A model generated the notes under the pieces. It was not told the DNA's origin, did not search any database, and saw only the letters and a list, made by a program, of their open reading frames with translations. Of a DNA stretch of 64,000 nucleotides, positions 1-9,246 are shown piece after piece. This DNA comes from JAWLCA01 sp041687395 (GTDB taxonomy: Bacteria; Pseudomonadota; Alphaproteobacteria; Rhodobacterales; Rhodobacteraceae): the NCBI GenBank assembly GCA_041687395.1, contig JAWLCA010000010.1:62001-126000 (forward strand), read 5' to 3'. The position numbers and the translations under genes are program-made. Position 1 is the first letter of the stretch. Each line of letters opens with the position of its first letter.

Positions 1-58
1 CAGATAACCGGGAACTTGTCCTATTTTCAAGCAACGAAATCCAGGGTGAGCCGCAGCG

Positions 59-1450
59 ATGAAACACTTCCCGATCTTCCTGGCCGTCGAAGGGCGCCGC
101 ATCGTCGTCGCTGGCGGCGGTGACGCGGCGCTGGCGAAGCTGCGACTGCTGATGAAGACCGAGGCGCGGCTGACCGTCGTCGCCGAAGATCCCGCTCCTG
201 AAATCCGCGACTGGGCCCGCAAGGGCAAACTGCGTCTGATCGAACGCGTCTTCGCCCCCGGCGACGCTCTTTGCGCCATGCTCGTGTACGGTGCGACCGA
301 GGATGTGACCGAAGACGCTCGCGTGAAGCGCATCGCCACGGCCGAGGGAGCGCTGGTCAACATCGTCGACGACCTGCAGAACAGCCAGTTCATCACCCCG
401 GCCATCGTCGACCGCGATCCGGTGGTGGTGGCGATCGGGACCGAGGGCGCCGCCCCGGTACTCGCGCGTCGGATAAAGGCCGATCTGGAGGAACGCCTCA
501 CGCCCGCACTCGGCACGCTCGCACGGGTCGGAAAGGCGTTCCGGCTGATGGCCGAGGCGTTGCCGATGGGCCGGAAACGTCGCGATTTCTGGCGCGACTA
601 CTATGACCGTGACGGCCCCCGCGCCCATGCGGCAGGCGGCGAGGAGGCGCTGACGCCAACGCTGGACGATCTACTGAACCGCCACCTGGCCGCCGCCCCG
701 CGCGACGGTCATGTGGCGCTAGTCGGCGCTGGCCCTGGTGATCCGGAACTTCTGACGCTGAAGGCCCGCCGTCTGCTGGACGAGGCCGATGTGGTGATCC
801 ACGACGGCCTTGTTCCGCCCGCGATCCTGGAACTCGCGCGGCGCGAGGCGGTGTTGATCGCCGTCGGCAAGGAGGGCTTCGGTGCGGCCATCCCGCAGGC
901 AGCCATCAACGACACGATGATCGAACACTCCCGCGCGGGCGCACAGGTGGTGCGGCTGAAGGCCGGAGACCCCGGCGTCTTCGGCCGGCTGGACGATGAG
1001 ATCGAGGCGCTGGACGCCGCCGGCATCGGCTGGTCCATCGTGCCCGGCCTGACCTCGGGCGCGGTCGCCGCGGCGGCCCTTGGCCAGAGCCTGACCAAGC
1101 GGGGCCGCAACTCCTCGGTCCGCTTGCTTACCGGACACGACATGAAGGGATTCGCCGATCACGACTGGCGCGGCCTTGCCCGGCCGGGAGAGGTTGCAGC
1201 GATCTACATGGGCAAGCGTGCCGCCCGCTTCATTCAAGGCCGCCTGTTGATGCACGACGCGGATCCCTCGACGCCGGTCAGCCTGCTGGAAAACGTCTCG
1301 CGACCCGACCAGCGCATTCTGCCCGCGACGCTCGCCACCCTCCCCGAAGCGGTCGCTGACCTGGCCGGCCCCGCGATCCTGCTCTACGGTCTTGCGCCCC
1401 GTGCGGCCGCCACCGTCCAACTGCCACTACTAAGGGAGGCCGTGCAATGA
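59..1450 (+). CDS. cysG: Siroheme synthase CysG (precorrin-2 dehydrogenase/ferrochelatase + uroporphyrinogen-III methyltransferase)
   Basis: This 463-residue two-domain protein makes siroheme, the cofactor of the sulfite reductase encoded two genes downstream. The N-terminal part (about residues 1-210) is the NAD-dependent precorrin-2 dehydrogenase/ferrochelatase half, with a Rossmann glycine motif VVAGGGDAALAKLRLL. The C-terminal part (about 215-455) is the SAM-dependent uroporphyrinogen-III C-methyltransferase, with VALVGAGPGDPELLTLKA and a later GDPGVFGR loop. Length matches bifunctional CysG proteins. It is the first gene of a tight sulfate-assimilation cluster and overlaps the next gene by 4 nt (ATGA). 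Only 58 nt of upstream sequence is in the window, so its promoter cannot be judged. Confidence 0.95.
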   Translation: MKHFPIFLAVEGRRIVVAGGGDAALAKLRLLMKTEARLTVVAEDPAPEIRDWARKGKLRLIERVFAPGDALCAMLVYGATEDVTEDARVKRIATAEGALVNIVDDLQNSQFITPAIVDRDPVVVAIGTEGAAPVLARRIKADLEERLTPALGTLARVGKAFRLMAEALPMGRKRRDFWRDYYDRDGPRAHAAGGEEALTPTLDDLLNRHLAAAPRDGHVALVGAGPGDPELLTLKARRLLDEADVVIHDGLVPPAILELARREAVLIAVGKEGFGAAIPQAAINDTMIEHSRAGAQVVRLKAGDPGVFGRLDDEIEALDAAGIGWSIVPGLTSGAVAAAALGQSLTKRGRNSSVRLLTGHDMKGFADHDWRGLARPGEVAAIYMGKRAARFIQGRLLMHDADPSTPVSLLENVSRPDQRILPATLATLPEAVADLAGPAILLYGLAPRAAATVQLPLLREAVQ

Positions 1451-1755
1451 GCCGCCGTTTCACCCCCAAGGTCGTCACCGCCAACGCCCTGATCGAGGGC
1501 GATGTCGTCTACCTGACCGCCGACGACCGCTGGAGCCGCCTGCACCACGAGGCGGAGCTGATCGAGGACGAGGCGGAGGCCCAGATGCGGCTGCTGCACG
1601 CCAATGCGCAACGCCATGTGGTCGTCGGCGCCTATCTGGCCGACGCCCGCCCCGGCCCCGGCGGCCCCGAGCCGGTGCATTTCCGCGAGGCGTTCCGCAC
1701 CCGTGGCCCGTCGAACTATGCCCACGGCAAGCAGGCCGACCAGACCCTTCGCTGA
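1447..1755 (+). CDS. DUF2849 family small protein of the sulfite reductase operon
   Basis: This 102-residue protein has no recognised catalytic motif. It resembles the DUF2849 family, found almost always between cysG and the sulfite reductase gene in alphaproteobacteria. It begins FTPKVVTANALIEGDVVYLT and is rich in Asp, Glu and His. Its start overlaps the cysG stop (ATGA), so translation is probably coupled. Position suggests an accessory role in siroheme or sulfite reductase function, but that is guilt by association only; the biochemical function is unknown. Confidence 0.8.
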   Translation: MSRRFTPKVVTANALIEGDVVYLTADDRWSRLHHEAELIEDEAEAQMRLLHANAQRHVVVGAYLADARPGPGGPEPVHFREAFRTRGPSNYAHGKQADQTLR

Positions 1756-1764
1756 GGACATATC

Positions 1765-3432
1765 ATGTATCGCTACGACGATTTCGACGCAGGCTTTATC
1801 GCCGAGCGTAACCGCCAGTTCCGCGCCCAGGTCGAACGCCGCCTGACCGGCGCGCTGACCGAGGATGAATTCAAGCCGCTGCGGCTCATGAACGGTCTTT
1901 ACCTGCAACTGCATGCCTATATGCTGCGGGTCGCGATCCCCTACGGCACGCTCGATAGCGCCAAGATGCGGAAGTTGGCGATGATCGCCGACCGGTGGGA
2001 CAAGGGCTACGGCCACTTCACTACCCGTCAGAATATCCAGTTCAACTGGCCGAAGCTTTCCGACGTGCCCGATATGCTGGACGCGCTGGCCGAGGTGGAG
2101 ATGCACGCGATCCAGACCAGCGGCAACACGGTGCGAAACGTCACGGCCGACCATTTCGCCGGTGCCGCAGCGGACGAGATCGAAGACCCTCGGCCCTATG
2201 CCGAGTTGTTGCGGCAATGGTCCACTGACCACCACGAATTCCAGTTCCTGCCGCGGAAGTTCAAGATCGCGATCACCGGCAGCCCGAACGACCGTGCGGT
2301 AACCAAGGCCCATGATATTGGCTTGCGCATGGTTCAGCAGAACGGCGAGACAGGGTTTGAGGTCATCGTCGGTGGCGGTCTGGGCCGCACCCCGATGATC
2401 GGCGCGGTTATCCGCCCGTTCCTGCCGGTGGCCGACCTGCTGCCGTATGTCGAGGCGATCCTGAGCGCCTACAACTCCTACGGCCGCCGCGACAACAAGT
2501 ACAAGGCGCGGATCAAGGTCACCGTCTTCGAGAACGGTCTGGATGCCTTCCGCGAGCAGGTCGAGACCCGGTTCGCCGAGATCCGCCCGCAGTTCGGCGG
2601 CGCGGACCTGGCTCTGCTGGACAAGATCAAATCTGCCTTCGCCGCGCCCGCGTTCCGGCAGGCACCGACGGACGGTTTCGACGCCTTCTATCGCGCCGAT
2701 CCGGTGTTCCGATCCTGGGCCGACACCAACCTGTCGGAGCACCGCCACCCAGATTACGCCATCGTCACCGTCAGTCTGAAGGCGCATGGCGCGACCCCCG
2801 GCGATGCGACCAGCAACCAGATGCGCCTGATCGCAGACCTTGCCGAGCACCACGGGCACGACCAGATCCGGATCAGCCACGAGCAGAACGTGATCCTGCC
2901 CCATGTCCACAAGTCCGACCTGCCAGCGGTTCACGCCGCCCTATCACGGGCGGGGCTGGGCACCGCCAACGTGGGCCTGATCTCGGATATCATCGCCTGC
3001 CCAGGAATGGACTATTGCGCCTTGGCCACGGCCCGGTCGATCCCGGTGGCGCAGGCCATCGCCACGCGGTTCGACGAATTGAAGCTGGAGCACGAAATCG
3101 GCCCGCTGAAAATCAAGATCTCGGGCTGCATCAACGCCTGTGGGCATCACCACGTCGGGCATATCGGCATCCTCGGCCTCGACCGCGCGGGAGTGGAGAA
3201 TTACCAGATCACCCTTGGCGGCGACGGCACCGAAACCGCCCTGATTGGCGAACGCGCGGGGCCGGGGTTCAGCTACGACGAGTTGATTCCGGCGATCGAG
3301 CGGCTGGTGCGCGCCTATCTGGACCTGCGCGAGGGGCCGGGCGAGACGTTCCTGCAAGCCTATCGCCGGCTGGGCCTCGGCCCGTACAAGGCCGCGCTCT
3401 ATCAGGACGAGGGGGCGCGGGATGCTGCCTGA
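1765..3432 (+). CDS. cysI: Nitrite/sulfite reductase, siroheme hemoprotein subunit
   Basis: This 555-residue protein belongs to the siroheme/[4Fe-4S] sulfite and nitrite reductase family and reduces sulfite to sulfide for cysteine synthesis. The cluster and siroheme cysteines are visible as CPGMDYC (about residues 412-418) and CINAC within SGCINACGHHHVGHIG (about 455-459). The two ferredoxin-like half-repeats are covered by HFTTRQNIQFNW in the first half and the matching QIRISHEQNVILPHV in the second. Neighbours cysG (siroheme) and cysH (sulfite source) argue for sulfite rather than nitrite as substrate. The gene overlaps cysH by 11 nt. No flavoprotein cysJ is next to it, so reduced ferredoxin may be the electron donor. 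Confidence 0.92.
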   Translation: MYRYDDFDAGFIAERNRQFRAQVERRLTGALTEDEFKPLRLMNGLYLQLHAYMLRVAIPYGTLDSAKMRKLAMIADRWDKGYGHFTTRQNIQFNWPKLSDVPDMLDALAEVEMHAIQTSGNTVRNVTADHFAGAAADEIEDPRPYAELLRQWSTDHHEFQFLPRKFKIAITGSPNDRAVTKAHDIGLRMVQQNGETGFEVIVGGGLGRTPMIGAVIRPFLPVADLLPYVEAILSAYNSYGRRDNKYKARIKVTVFENGLDAFREQVETRFAEIRPQFGGADLALLDKIKSAFAAPAFRQAPTDGFDAFYRADPVFRSWADTNLSEHRHPDYAIVTVSLKAHGATPGDATSNQMRLIADLAEHHGHDQIRISHEQNVILPHVHKSDLPAVHAALSRAGLGTANVGLISDIIACPGMDYCALATARSIPVAQAIATRFDELKLEHEIGPLKIKISGCINACGHHHVGHIGILGLDRAGVENYQITLGGDGTETALIGERAGPGFSYDELIPAIERLVRAYLDLREGPGETFLQAYRRLGLGPYKAALYQDEGARDAA

Positions 3433-4177
3433 GCTGACCCACCTGAGCCTTGCCGACAAGGCGGCAGAGCTGAACCACCGCTACCGCCACCACGCGGCGG
3501 TGTCGGTGCTGGAACACGCGCTTGGCGACCCGGACGTGGGCCGCGTGGCGCTGGTGTCCTCCTTCGGTGCGGAATCGGTCGTGCTGCTGCACATGGTCTC
3601 GGTCCTGGCGCGGGATCTGCCGGTGCTGTTCATCGACACGCAGATGCTGTTCCCCGAAACGCTGCGGTATCAGGCGGAGGTCGCCGAAAAGCTGCGCCTG
3701 ACCAATGTCCAGACGATCCGCACCCATCTGCTGCGCGTCACTGCCGCCGACCCCGACGACACCCTGCACCGGAGCGACAGCGATGCCTGCTGCAACCTGC
3801 GGAAGTCCGAACCGCTGGAACGCGCGCTGAAACCCTTTGACGCCTGGATCACTGGGCGCAAGCGCTACCAGGGCAGCACGCGTGCGACGGTAGAGTTTTT
3901 CGAGGCTGAGGGCGACCTGCGGATCAAGATCAACCCCTTGGCCCATTGGGGTCGCGAGGATCTGGAGGACTACATCGTCAACAACGGCCTGCCCCTGCAT
4001 CCGCTGGTGGCGAAGGGCTACCCCAGCATCGGCTGCGCCCCCTGCACCAGCCCTGTAGCGGCCGGCGAAGACCCTCGCGCGGGCCGCTGGCGCGGGCAGG
4101 ACAAGGAGGAATGCGGCATCCATTTCATCGACGGGAAGGCCGTGCGCGGCCCGATTGCGAAGGAGAATGCGGCATGA
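3422..4177 (+). CDS. cysH: Adenylyl-sulfate / phosphoadenylyl-sulfate reductase
   Basis: This 251-residue enzyme reduces activated sulfate (APS or PAPS) to sulfite using thioredoxin. The PP-loop nucleotide site appears as VSSFGAESVVLLHM. The conserved CCNLRKSEPL, IGCAPCTSP and terminal ECGIHF motifs are all present. A CC pair plus a CxxC pair is the signature of the [4Fe-4S] form, which in characterised enzymes usually prefers APS over PAPS; that preference is inferred here. ECGIHF carries the catalytic cysteine. It overlaps cysI upstream by 11 nt and the DUF934 gene downstream by 4 nt. Confidence 0.93.
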   Translation: MLPELTHLSLADKAAELNHRYRHHAAVSVLEHALGDPDVGRVALVSSFGAESVVLLHMVSVLARDLPVLFIDTQMLFPETLRYQAEVAEKLRLTNVQTIRTHLLRVTAADPDDTLHRSDSDACCNLRKSEPLERALKPFDAWITGRKRYQGSTRATVEFFEAEGDLRIKINPLAHWGREDLEDYIVNNGLPLHPLVAKGYPSIGCAPCTSPVAAGEDPRAGRWRGQDKEECGIHFIDGKAVRGPIAKENAA

Positions 4178-4584
4178 GCGTGATCATCACCGATGTGGGG
4201 TTCCAACCGGACAACTGGGCCGACGGCTTTGCCTCTCCTGACGACGCAGCCCCCGGCCAGGGACTGGCCCTTGGCCCAGACGCCGATCCCGCGACGCTCA
4301 AGGACCGGCTGGGCGACATCCCGATCATCCGCATTGCCTTTCCCGGCTTCGCCGACGGGCGTGGTTTCACCGTCGCGCGACGGCTGCGCCTGCTGGGGTA
4401 TGCCGGTCGGCTGCGTGCGCAAGGCCATGTTCTGGCCGATCAATACGCGATGGCGCGCAGGTCTGGCTTCGACGAGGTCGAGATATCCGACGACCTTGCG
4501 ACACGCCAGCCCGAGGATCAGTGGCGCTCCCGCGCCAACTGGCGACGGCATGACTATCAGGCGCGGCTGCGTGCCGCGTCCTAG
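4174..4584 (+). CDS. DUF934 family protein of the sulfate assimilation operon
   Basis: This 136-residue protein matches the DUF934 family, which is linked to cysH/cysI in many proteobacteria and is sometimes listed as an oxidoreductase accessory. Visible conserved pieces are IPIIRIAFPGFADGRGFTVARRLR and HVLADQYAMARRSGFDEVEI. The start is set by the ATGA overlap with the cysH stop at 4174. A longer reading that begins inside cysH was rejected. The precise role is unknown; context implies support for sulfite reduction. Confidence 0.82.
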   Translation: MSVIITDVGFQPDNWADGFASPDDAAPGQGLALGPDADPATLKDRLGDIPIIRIAFPGFADGRGFTVARRLRLLGYAGRLRAQGHVLADQYAMARRSGFDEVEISDDLATRQPEDQWRSRANWRRHDYQARLRAAS

Positions 4585-4653
4585 GGGCTTTCCCCTACGC
4601 GATCCAGTCAGTACAACAACCGAAAGGGCCACGGTGGACGCCGTGGCGGAGCC

Positions 4654-5484
4654 ATGACCGAGCAGAGACCCGTGACCACCTCGCAAGCCGCGCCTGCCGC
4701 GAAAACCCTGCCCGACGCGCAGACCGTGCTGTCGGTGCGGCACTGGACCGATACGCTGTTCTCGTTCAGCGTCACCCGGCCGCAGTCCTTGCGCTTCCGG
4801 TCGGGCGAGTTCGTGATGATCGGCCTGCTGGACGATCGCGGCAAGCCGCTTTTGCGGGCCTATTCCATTGCCTCTCCGAACTGGGCGGATGAGATAGAGT
4901 TCTACTCGATCAAGGTGCCCCACGGCGCGCTGACCAGCCGGCTGCAGCATATCCAGCCGGGCGACCAGATCATCCTGCGCCCGAAGCCGGTGGGCACGCT
5001 GGTGCTGGACGCGCTGCTGCCGGGCAAGCGGCTGTGGTTCCTGGCGACCGGCACCGGGATTGCACCCTTCGCCAGCCTGATGCGTGACCCCGAGACCTAT
5101 GAGCGCTACGATCAAGTCATCATGATGCATACCTGTCGCGAGGTGGCGGAACTGGAATACGGCCGGGAACTGGTCGAAGGCTTGGCCGACGACCCGTTGA
5201 TCGGGGAATTCGTGGGCGACAAGCTGCGCTACTATCCCACCACCACGCGGGAGCCGTCGGAGCGAATGGGGCGGATTACGGATAACCTGGCCTCGGGCAA
5301 GGTCTTTGCCGATCTGGGGTTGCCGCCGATGGATCCGGCGACCGACCGGGCGATGGTTTGCGGGTCGCTGGCCTTCAACGTCGACGTGAAGGCGATTCTG
5401 GATCAGTTCGGGCTGCGCGAGGGGGCGAATTCGGATCCGGCGGAATATGTGGTGGAAAAGGCCTTTGTCGGCGACGGGATCTGA
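4654..5484 (+). CDS. fpr: Ferredoxin--NADP(+) reductase
   Basis: This 276-residue FAD protein moves electrons between NADPH and ferredoxin or flavodoxin. FAD-binding RAYSIASPNW and the NADP-domain TGTGIAPFASLMRDPETYERY are seen, and the chain ends in EYVVEKAFVGDGI, typical of bacterial subclass Fpr proteins. It lies about 70 nt after the sulfur operon on the same strand, so it may be cotranscribed and could reduce the ferredoxin used by CysI; this is an inference. A hairpin followed by a T run lies just after the stop. An in-frame GTG at 4672 is a possible internal start, but the ATG at 4654 is preferred. Confidence 0.93.
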   Translation: MTEQRPVTTSQAAPAAKTLPDAQTVLSVRHWTDTLFSFSVTRPQSLRFRSGEFVMIGLLDDRGKPLLRAYSIASPNWADEIEFYSIKVPHGALTSRLQHIQPGDQIILRPKPVGTLVLDALLPGKRLWFLATGTGIAPFASLMRDPETYERYDQVIMMHTCREVAELEYGRELVEGLADDPLIGEFVGDKLRYYPTTTREPSERMGRITDNLASGKVFADLGLPPMDPATDRAMVCGSLAFNVDVKAILDQFGLREGANSDPAEYVVEKAFVGDGI

Positions 5485-5497
5485 GACGCAGCCAGTC

Positions 5498-5519
5498 TGT
5501 CCACGCGTGGACACTTTTT
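5498..5519 (+). terminator. Probable intrinsic terminator after fpr
   Basis: A perfect 16-nt palindrome, TGTCCACGCGTGGACA, begins 13 nt after the fpr stop and can fold as a 6-bp stem with a CGCG loop. It is followed by C and five T residues. The position and T run fit a rho-independent terminator. Confidence 0.6.
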
Positions 5520-5582
5520 CAACCCGTTGAAAATCCACGATAACGCAGATTCTGTTTACCTGGACTTAACCTGTCCAAGGGG

Positions 5583-5608
5583 TTTGGCCGGCCTTGGAGC
5601 CGGCCAAA
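5583..5608. terminator. Perfect 10-bp inverted repeat between convergent genes
   Basis: TTTGGCCGGC and GCCGGCCAAA form a perfect 10-bp stem with a 6-nt loop between fpr (plus) and the Ala/Glu-rich gene (minus). The T or A tracts beside the stem are only three bases long, so this is a weak bidirectional terminator candidate rather than a classical one. Confidence 0.45.
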
Positions 5609-5623
5609 GGTGTGGGGTGAGGG

Positions 5624-6283
5624 TCACTGACCCGTGGCGCTGCGCAGCTCGTCCAGCACCGCCTGAAGCGCTTCGGGGCTGTTTTCTGCCTGCTCGAAAG
5701 CGGCCAGAATGCCCTGCTTCAGCATCGGGTTGATATCGGCTGCCTCGATGCGGGCGCGGATCTCGTCAGCGCTGAGGTCGCCCACGTTCCACGACATGTC
5801 CTCGAGCGCGGCTTCGGCCTCGGCCGCAACCTCGGCGACATCCTCGCCCGCCGCATCGACGGCTTCGAGCGACTCCTGGACCTCTTCGGCGGCAGCCTCG
5901 CCCGCGGCCTCGGCGTTCTCGGTCACGTCCGAGATGGCATCCTGCAAGGCTGCATCCGCCTCGGCCGCGGTTTCTTCGGCCTCGGCGGCAACCGCGGCGG
6001 CTTCGTCCTCGGCGCGCTGCAGGGCGGCCGCGGCCTCTTCCTCGGCCTGGCGCAGGGCCTCTTCGGCGGCGGTGCTGGCTTCTTCCTCGGCCGCGATCCG
6101 GGCCGCCTCTTCCTCGGCCTGGCGCTCGGCCTCGGCCTGTTCGGCGGCAAGGCGGGCGGCTTCTTCTTCCGCGGCGATCTGCGCGGCCTGTTCGGCCCGC
6201 TGGCTTTGGTCGTAGCTGTAATAGGCATACCCGCCCACCACCGCGAGACCGATCACCAGAGCGATCAGGGTGTTACGGTTCAT
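5624..6283 (-). CDS. Membrane-anchored Ala/Glu-rich coiled-coil protein, function unknown
   Basis: This 219-residue protein starts with a transmembrane segment (NTLIALVIGLAVVGGYAYYS). A long low-complexity stretch of EEEAARLAAEQAEAER-type repeats follows (about residues 30-155), predicting a continuous alpha-helical coiled coil in the periplasm, reminiscent of the TolA helical domain. The last 50 residues are different and more complex (DMSWNVGDLSADEIRARIEA then LKQGILAAFEQAENSPEAL) and look like a small helical domain. The ATG at 6283 was chosen over an upstream in-frame start because AAGGAGG lies just before it. Function is unknown; a structural or envelope-spanning role is a guess. Confidence 0.7.
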   Translation of the reverse strand: MNRNTLIALVIGLAVVGGYAYYSYDQSQRAEQAAQIAAEEEAARLAAEQAEAERQAEEEAARIAAEEEASTAAEEALRQAEEEAAAALQRAEDEAAAVAAEAEETAAEADAALQDAISDVTENAEAAGEAAAEEVQESLEAVDAAGEDVAEVAAEAEAALEDMSWNVGDLSADEIRARIEAADINPMLKQGILAAFEQAENSPEALQAVLDELRSATGQ

Positions 6284-6357
6284 CTGTGCCTCCTTTTCAG
6301 GCGTCCGGCCCGGATGGTCCGGGGCGTTGCAGGGGATATGGCAGCTTGCCCATGCGA

Positions 6358-6434
6358 TTGAAAGACCGCACCGGAGCCGGAACGCCGGGCGCAGCAGGCC
6401 ACGATCGGAAACAGCGGGTTGAAAGACCGCACCG
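6358..6434. repeat. 16-nt direct repeat pair in the infC leader
   Basis: TTGAAAGACCGCACCG occurs exactly at 6358-6373 and again at 6419-6434, 61 nt apart, in the gap between the minus-strand coiled-coil gene and infC. Function is unknown. It could be a regulatory element of the infC leader or the footprint of a small duplication. Confidence 0.7.
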
Positions 6435-6480
6435 CCGGGTTTAATTTGCGCCATCGATCAACGGAGAAAGGAACTTTACC

Positions 6481-7020
6481 ATAGCCCGCAGACCCCACAA
6501 CGCCCCGCCGCCGCGCGACACCGGCCCCCGGGTCAACGAGAAGATCCGCGCACCGGAAATTCGCCTGATCGGCGCCGAGGGTGAGAACATCGGGGTTGTG
6601 ACCCCGGCCCGCGGAATGATGCTGGCCGAAGAGGCCGGTCTGGACCTGGTGGAGATTTCGCCCAATGCGACGCCGCCGGTCTGCAAGATCATGGACTTCG
6701 GCAAGTTCAAGTACGAACAGCAGAAGCGCGAAGCCGAAGCCAAGAAGAAACAGAAGATCATCGAGATCAAGGAAATCAAGTTCCGTCCCGGGACCGATAC
6801 CCACGATTACGAGGTCAAGATGCGGTCCGTGAAGAAGTTTCTGGAAGACGGCGACAAGGTGAAGATCACCCTGCGCTTCCGCGGCCGCGAAATGGCCCAC
6901 CAGCAGCTCGGCGCGGAGCTTCTCAATCGCGTGGCCGACGACGTGGCCGAGATCGGCAAGGTCGAGAACATGCCCAAGATGGAGGGCCGACAGATGGTGA
7001 TGATGATCGGCCCCCGCTGA
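6481..7020 (+). CDS. infC: Translation initiation factor IF-3 (AUA start)
   Basis: This 179-residue protein binds the 30S subunit and proofreads start-codon selection. The typical N-terminal domain (GPRVNEKIRAPEIRLIGAEG), the linker rich in Lys and Glu (YEQQKREAEAKKKQKIIEIK) and the C-terminal domain ending RQMVMMIGPR are all present. The conserved N-terminal part lies upstream of the first in-frame GTG (6598), so that GTG cannot be the start. Reading back there is no ATG, GTG or TTG before the in-frame stop at 6442-6444. The best start is ATA at 6481, ten bases after GGAGAAAGG. Rare start codons are known for infC in other bacteria and underlie its autoregulation. A strong terminator follows; rpmI-rplT are not adjacent. 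Confidence 0.9.
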   Translation: MARRPHNAPPPRDTGPRVNEKIRAPEIRLIGAEGENIGVVTPARGMMLAEEAGLDLVEISPNATPPVCKIMDFGKFKYEQQKREAEAKKKQKIIEIKEIKFRPGTDTHDYEVKMRSVKKFLEDGDKVKITLRFRGREMAHQQLGAELLNRVADDVAEIGKVENMPKMEGRQMVMMIGPR

Positions 7021-7044
7021 TCGGCCCATCTGCGACCCGACTGG

Positions 7045-7069
7045 AAACCCCGCTTCGGCGGGGTTTTTT
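7045..7069 (+). terminator. Intrinsic terminator of infC
   Basis: AAACCCCGC and GCGGGGTTT form a perfect 9-bp stem closed by a TTCG tetraloop; the T run extends to six bases. It starts 25 nt after the infC stop. Confidence 0.92.
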
Positions 7070-7096
7070 GCTGGCCCAGCGCGCCGGCAAGACCAA

Positions 7097-8071
7097 TCAG
7101 TAGCGCGCAGCCTCGGTCGCCATGATCTCGCCCAGGCAGGCATTGCCCTCGGCGGTGCGGGCCAGAAGGCCGGGGCGCATCCGGGCGGTGGCGCCAAGCA
7201 ACGCACGGCGCATCAGAGCGGCATGCCCGCGCTGGCTTTGCGCAAAGGCCTCGGCCGGAATCAGCGTTTCCACGGGCGAGCCAAGGGTCATCACCCGGAC
7301 CGGGCCGCCCAGCGCCTCGGTCAGGGTCAGCACGCAGGACGGCACCGTCTCGGCGCAGCGCGCCTCGCACATCGCGCGCACCGGCAAGGCCTCGGGCGCG
7401 GCCATCAGCCAATCCGCCAGTTTCTCGGGCGCCACCACCTCACCGCTGAGGAGGCGTTGCGGATCCCCCGGATGCAGCGCCAGAATCTCTTGCGTCATCT
7501 GGTCCAGATGTTGCGACGCTGCGAGCCATTCCCGCCAGATGTAAAAGCGCAGCGCCGGCGGGTAATCCGGGTTGTCCGCCAGACTGGAGAAACTGTGCTG
7601 TTCGCGCGCGACAAGGGTCACCACCGCCTCGCGTGCGGCACGGTGTTCGCCCATGGCGGCGAAATCGGTGATCACCCGCGTGCTGGCCGCCATGTCCCAC
7701 AGTGCGACCCACAGCGCAGCCAGCGGTACCGATTCGGCTGCCTCGCGCATGAAGCTTTGCCCGGAGATGCCGCCCGGCGCCCGCATCAGCGCGATTCGGT
7801 CGTCCCGCGGCAGGGCGGCAAGCCAAGGTCCCTGCAGGTCCGGCGACTTGTCGATCAAGGCAAGCAGGATCTGCGCCGCCCGGCTGCCCTGATCGGCCAG
7901 ATCGCCCAGCGCCGGAAGCGCGGTCGCCTCATCATCAGCCAGCCACGCGGTGAGTGCCTGACGGAAGGCCGGTTCGTCCTTATCGGGAATCGGGTTGGCG
8001 GCGGCTGCCCCGGGCTGCGCGAACGACAGAAGGGAAACCGCGAGAAAAAGCGTGCGGGCAAGCCAGCCCAT
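7097..8071 (-). CDS. Secreted hypothetical protein
   Basis: This 324-residue protein has a clear Sec signal peptide (RTLFLAVSLLSFAQPGAAAA, cleavage after about residue 25). The rest is mostly helical, with alternating Ala/Leu-rich stretches such as LPALGDLADQGSRAAQILLA that recall TPR/SEL1-like packing, although no full repeat is convincing. Four cysteines cluster in the C-terminal half (AMCEARCAETVPSC and NACLGE), which could form periplasmic disulfides. I do not recognise the family; it is probably a lineage-restricted periplasmic protein. Confidence 0.6.
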   Translation of the reverse strand: MGWLARTLFLAVSLLSFAQPGAAAANPIPDKDEPAFRQALTAWLADDEATALPALGDLADQGSRAAQILLALIDKSPDLQGPWLAALPRDDRIALMRAPGGISGQSFMREAAESVPLAALWVALWDMAASTRVITDFAAMGEHRAAREAVVTLVAREQHSFSSLADNPDYPPALRFYIWREWLAASQHLDQMTQEILALHPGDPQRLLSGEVVAPEKLADWLMAAPEALPVRAMCEARCAETVPSCVLTLTEALGGPVRVMTLGSPVETLIPAEAFAQSQRGHAALMRRALLGATARMRPGLLARTAEGNACLGEIMATEAARY

Positions 8072-8238
8072 CCGTTACCTCCGGGTGCGATGCGCGCCTG
8101 CGGGTGCGCACTCTGGGGAATCCTGATGCCGGTCGCCGTCGGCGGATCCGGTGGGTCGACATCCTGCCGGCCCGATCCGGCGCCGACGATAACGGCCGAC
8201 CGTTGCCTTGTCACCGGGCAAAACGCCCGCCCGTCCGC

Positions 8239-9245
<1,007 letters not shown>

Positions 9246-9246
<1 letters not shown>

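Noticed and set aside
1384..2934. A 516-codon open frame on the minus strand
   Set aside because: Antisense to cysI, which has full Fe-S/siroheme motifs.
4018..5538. A 506-codon open frame on the minus strand
   Set aside because: Covers the DUF934 and fpr genes in antisense without protein-like features.
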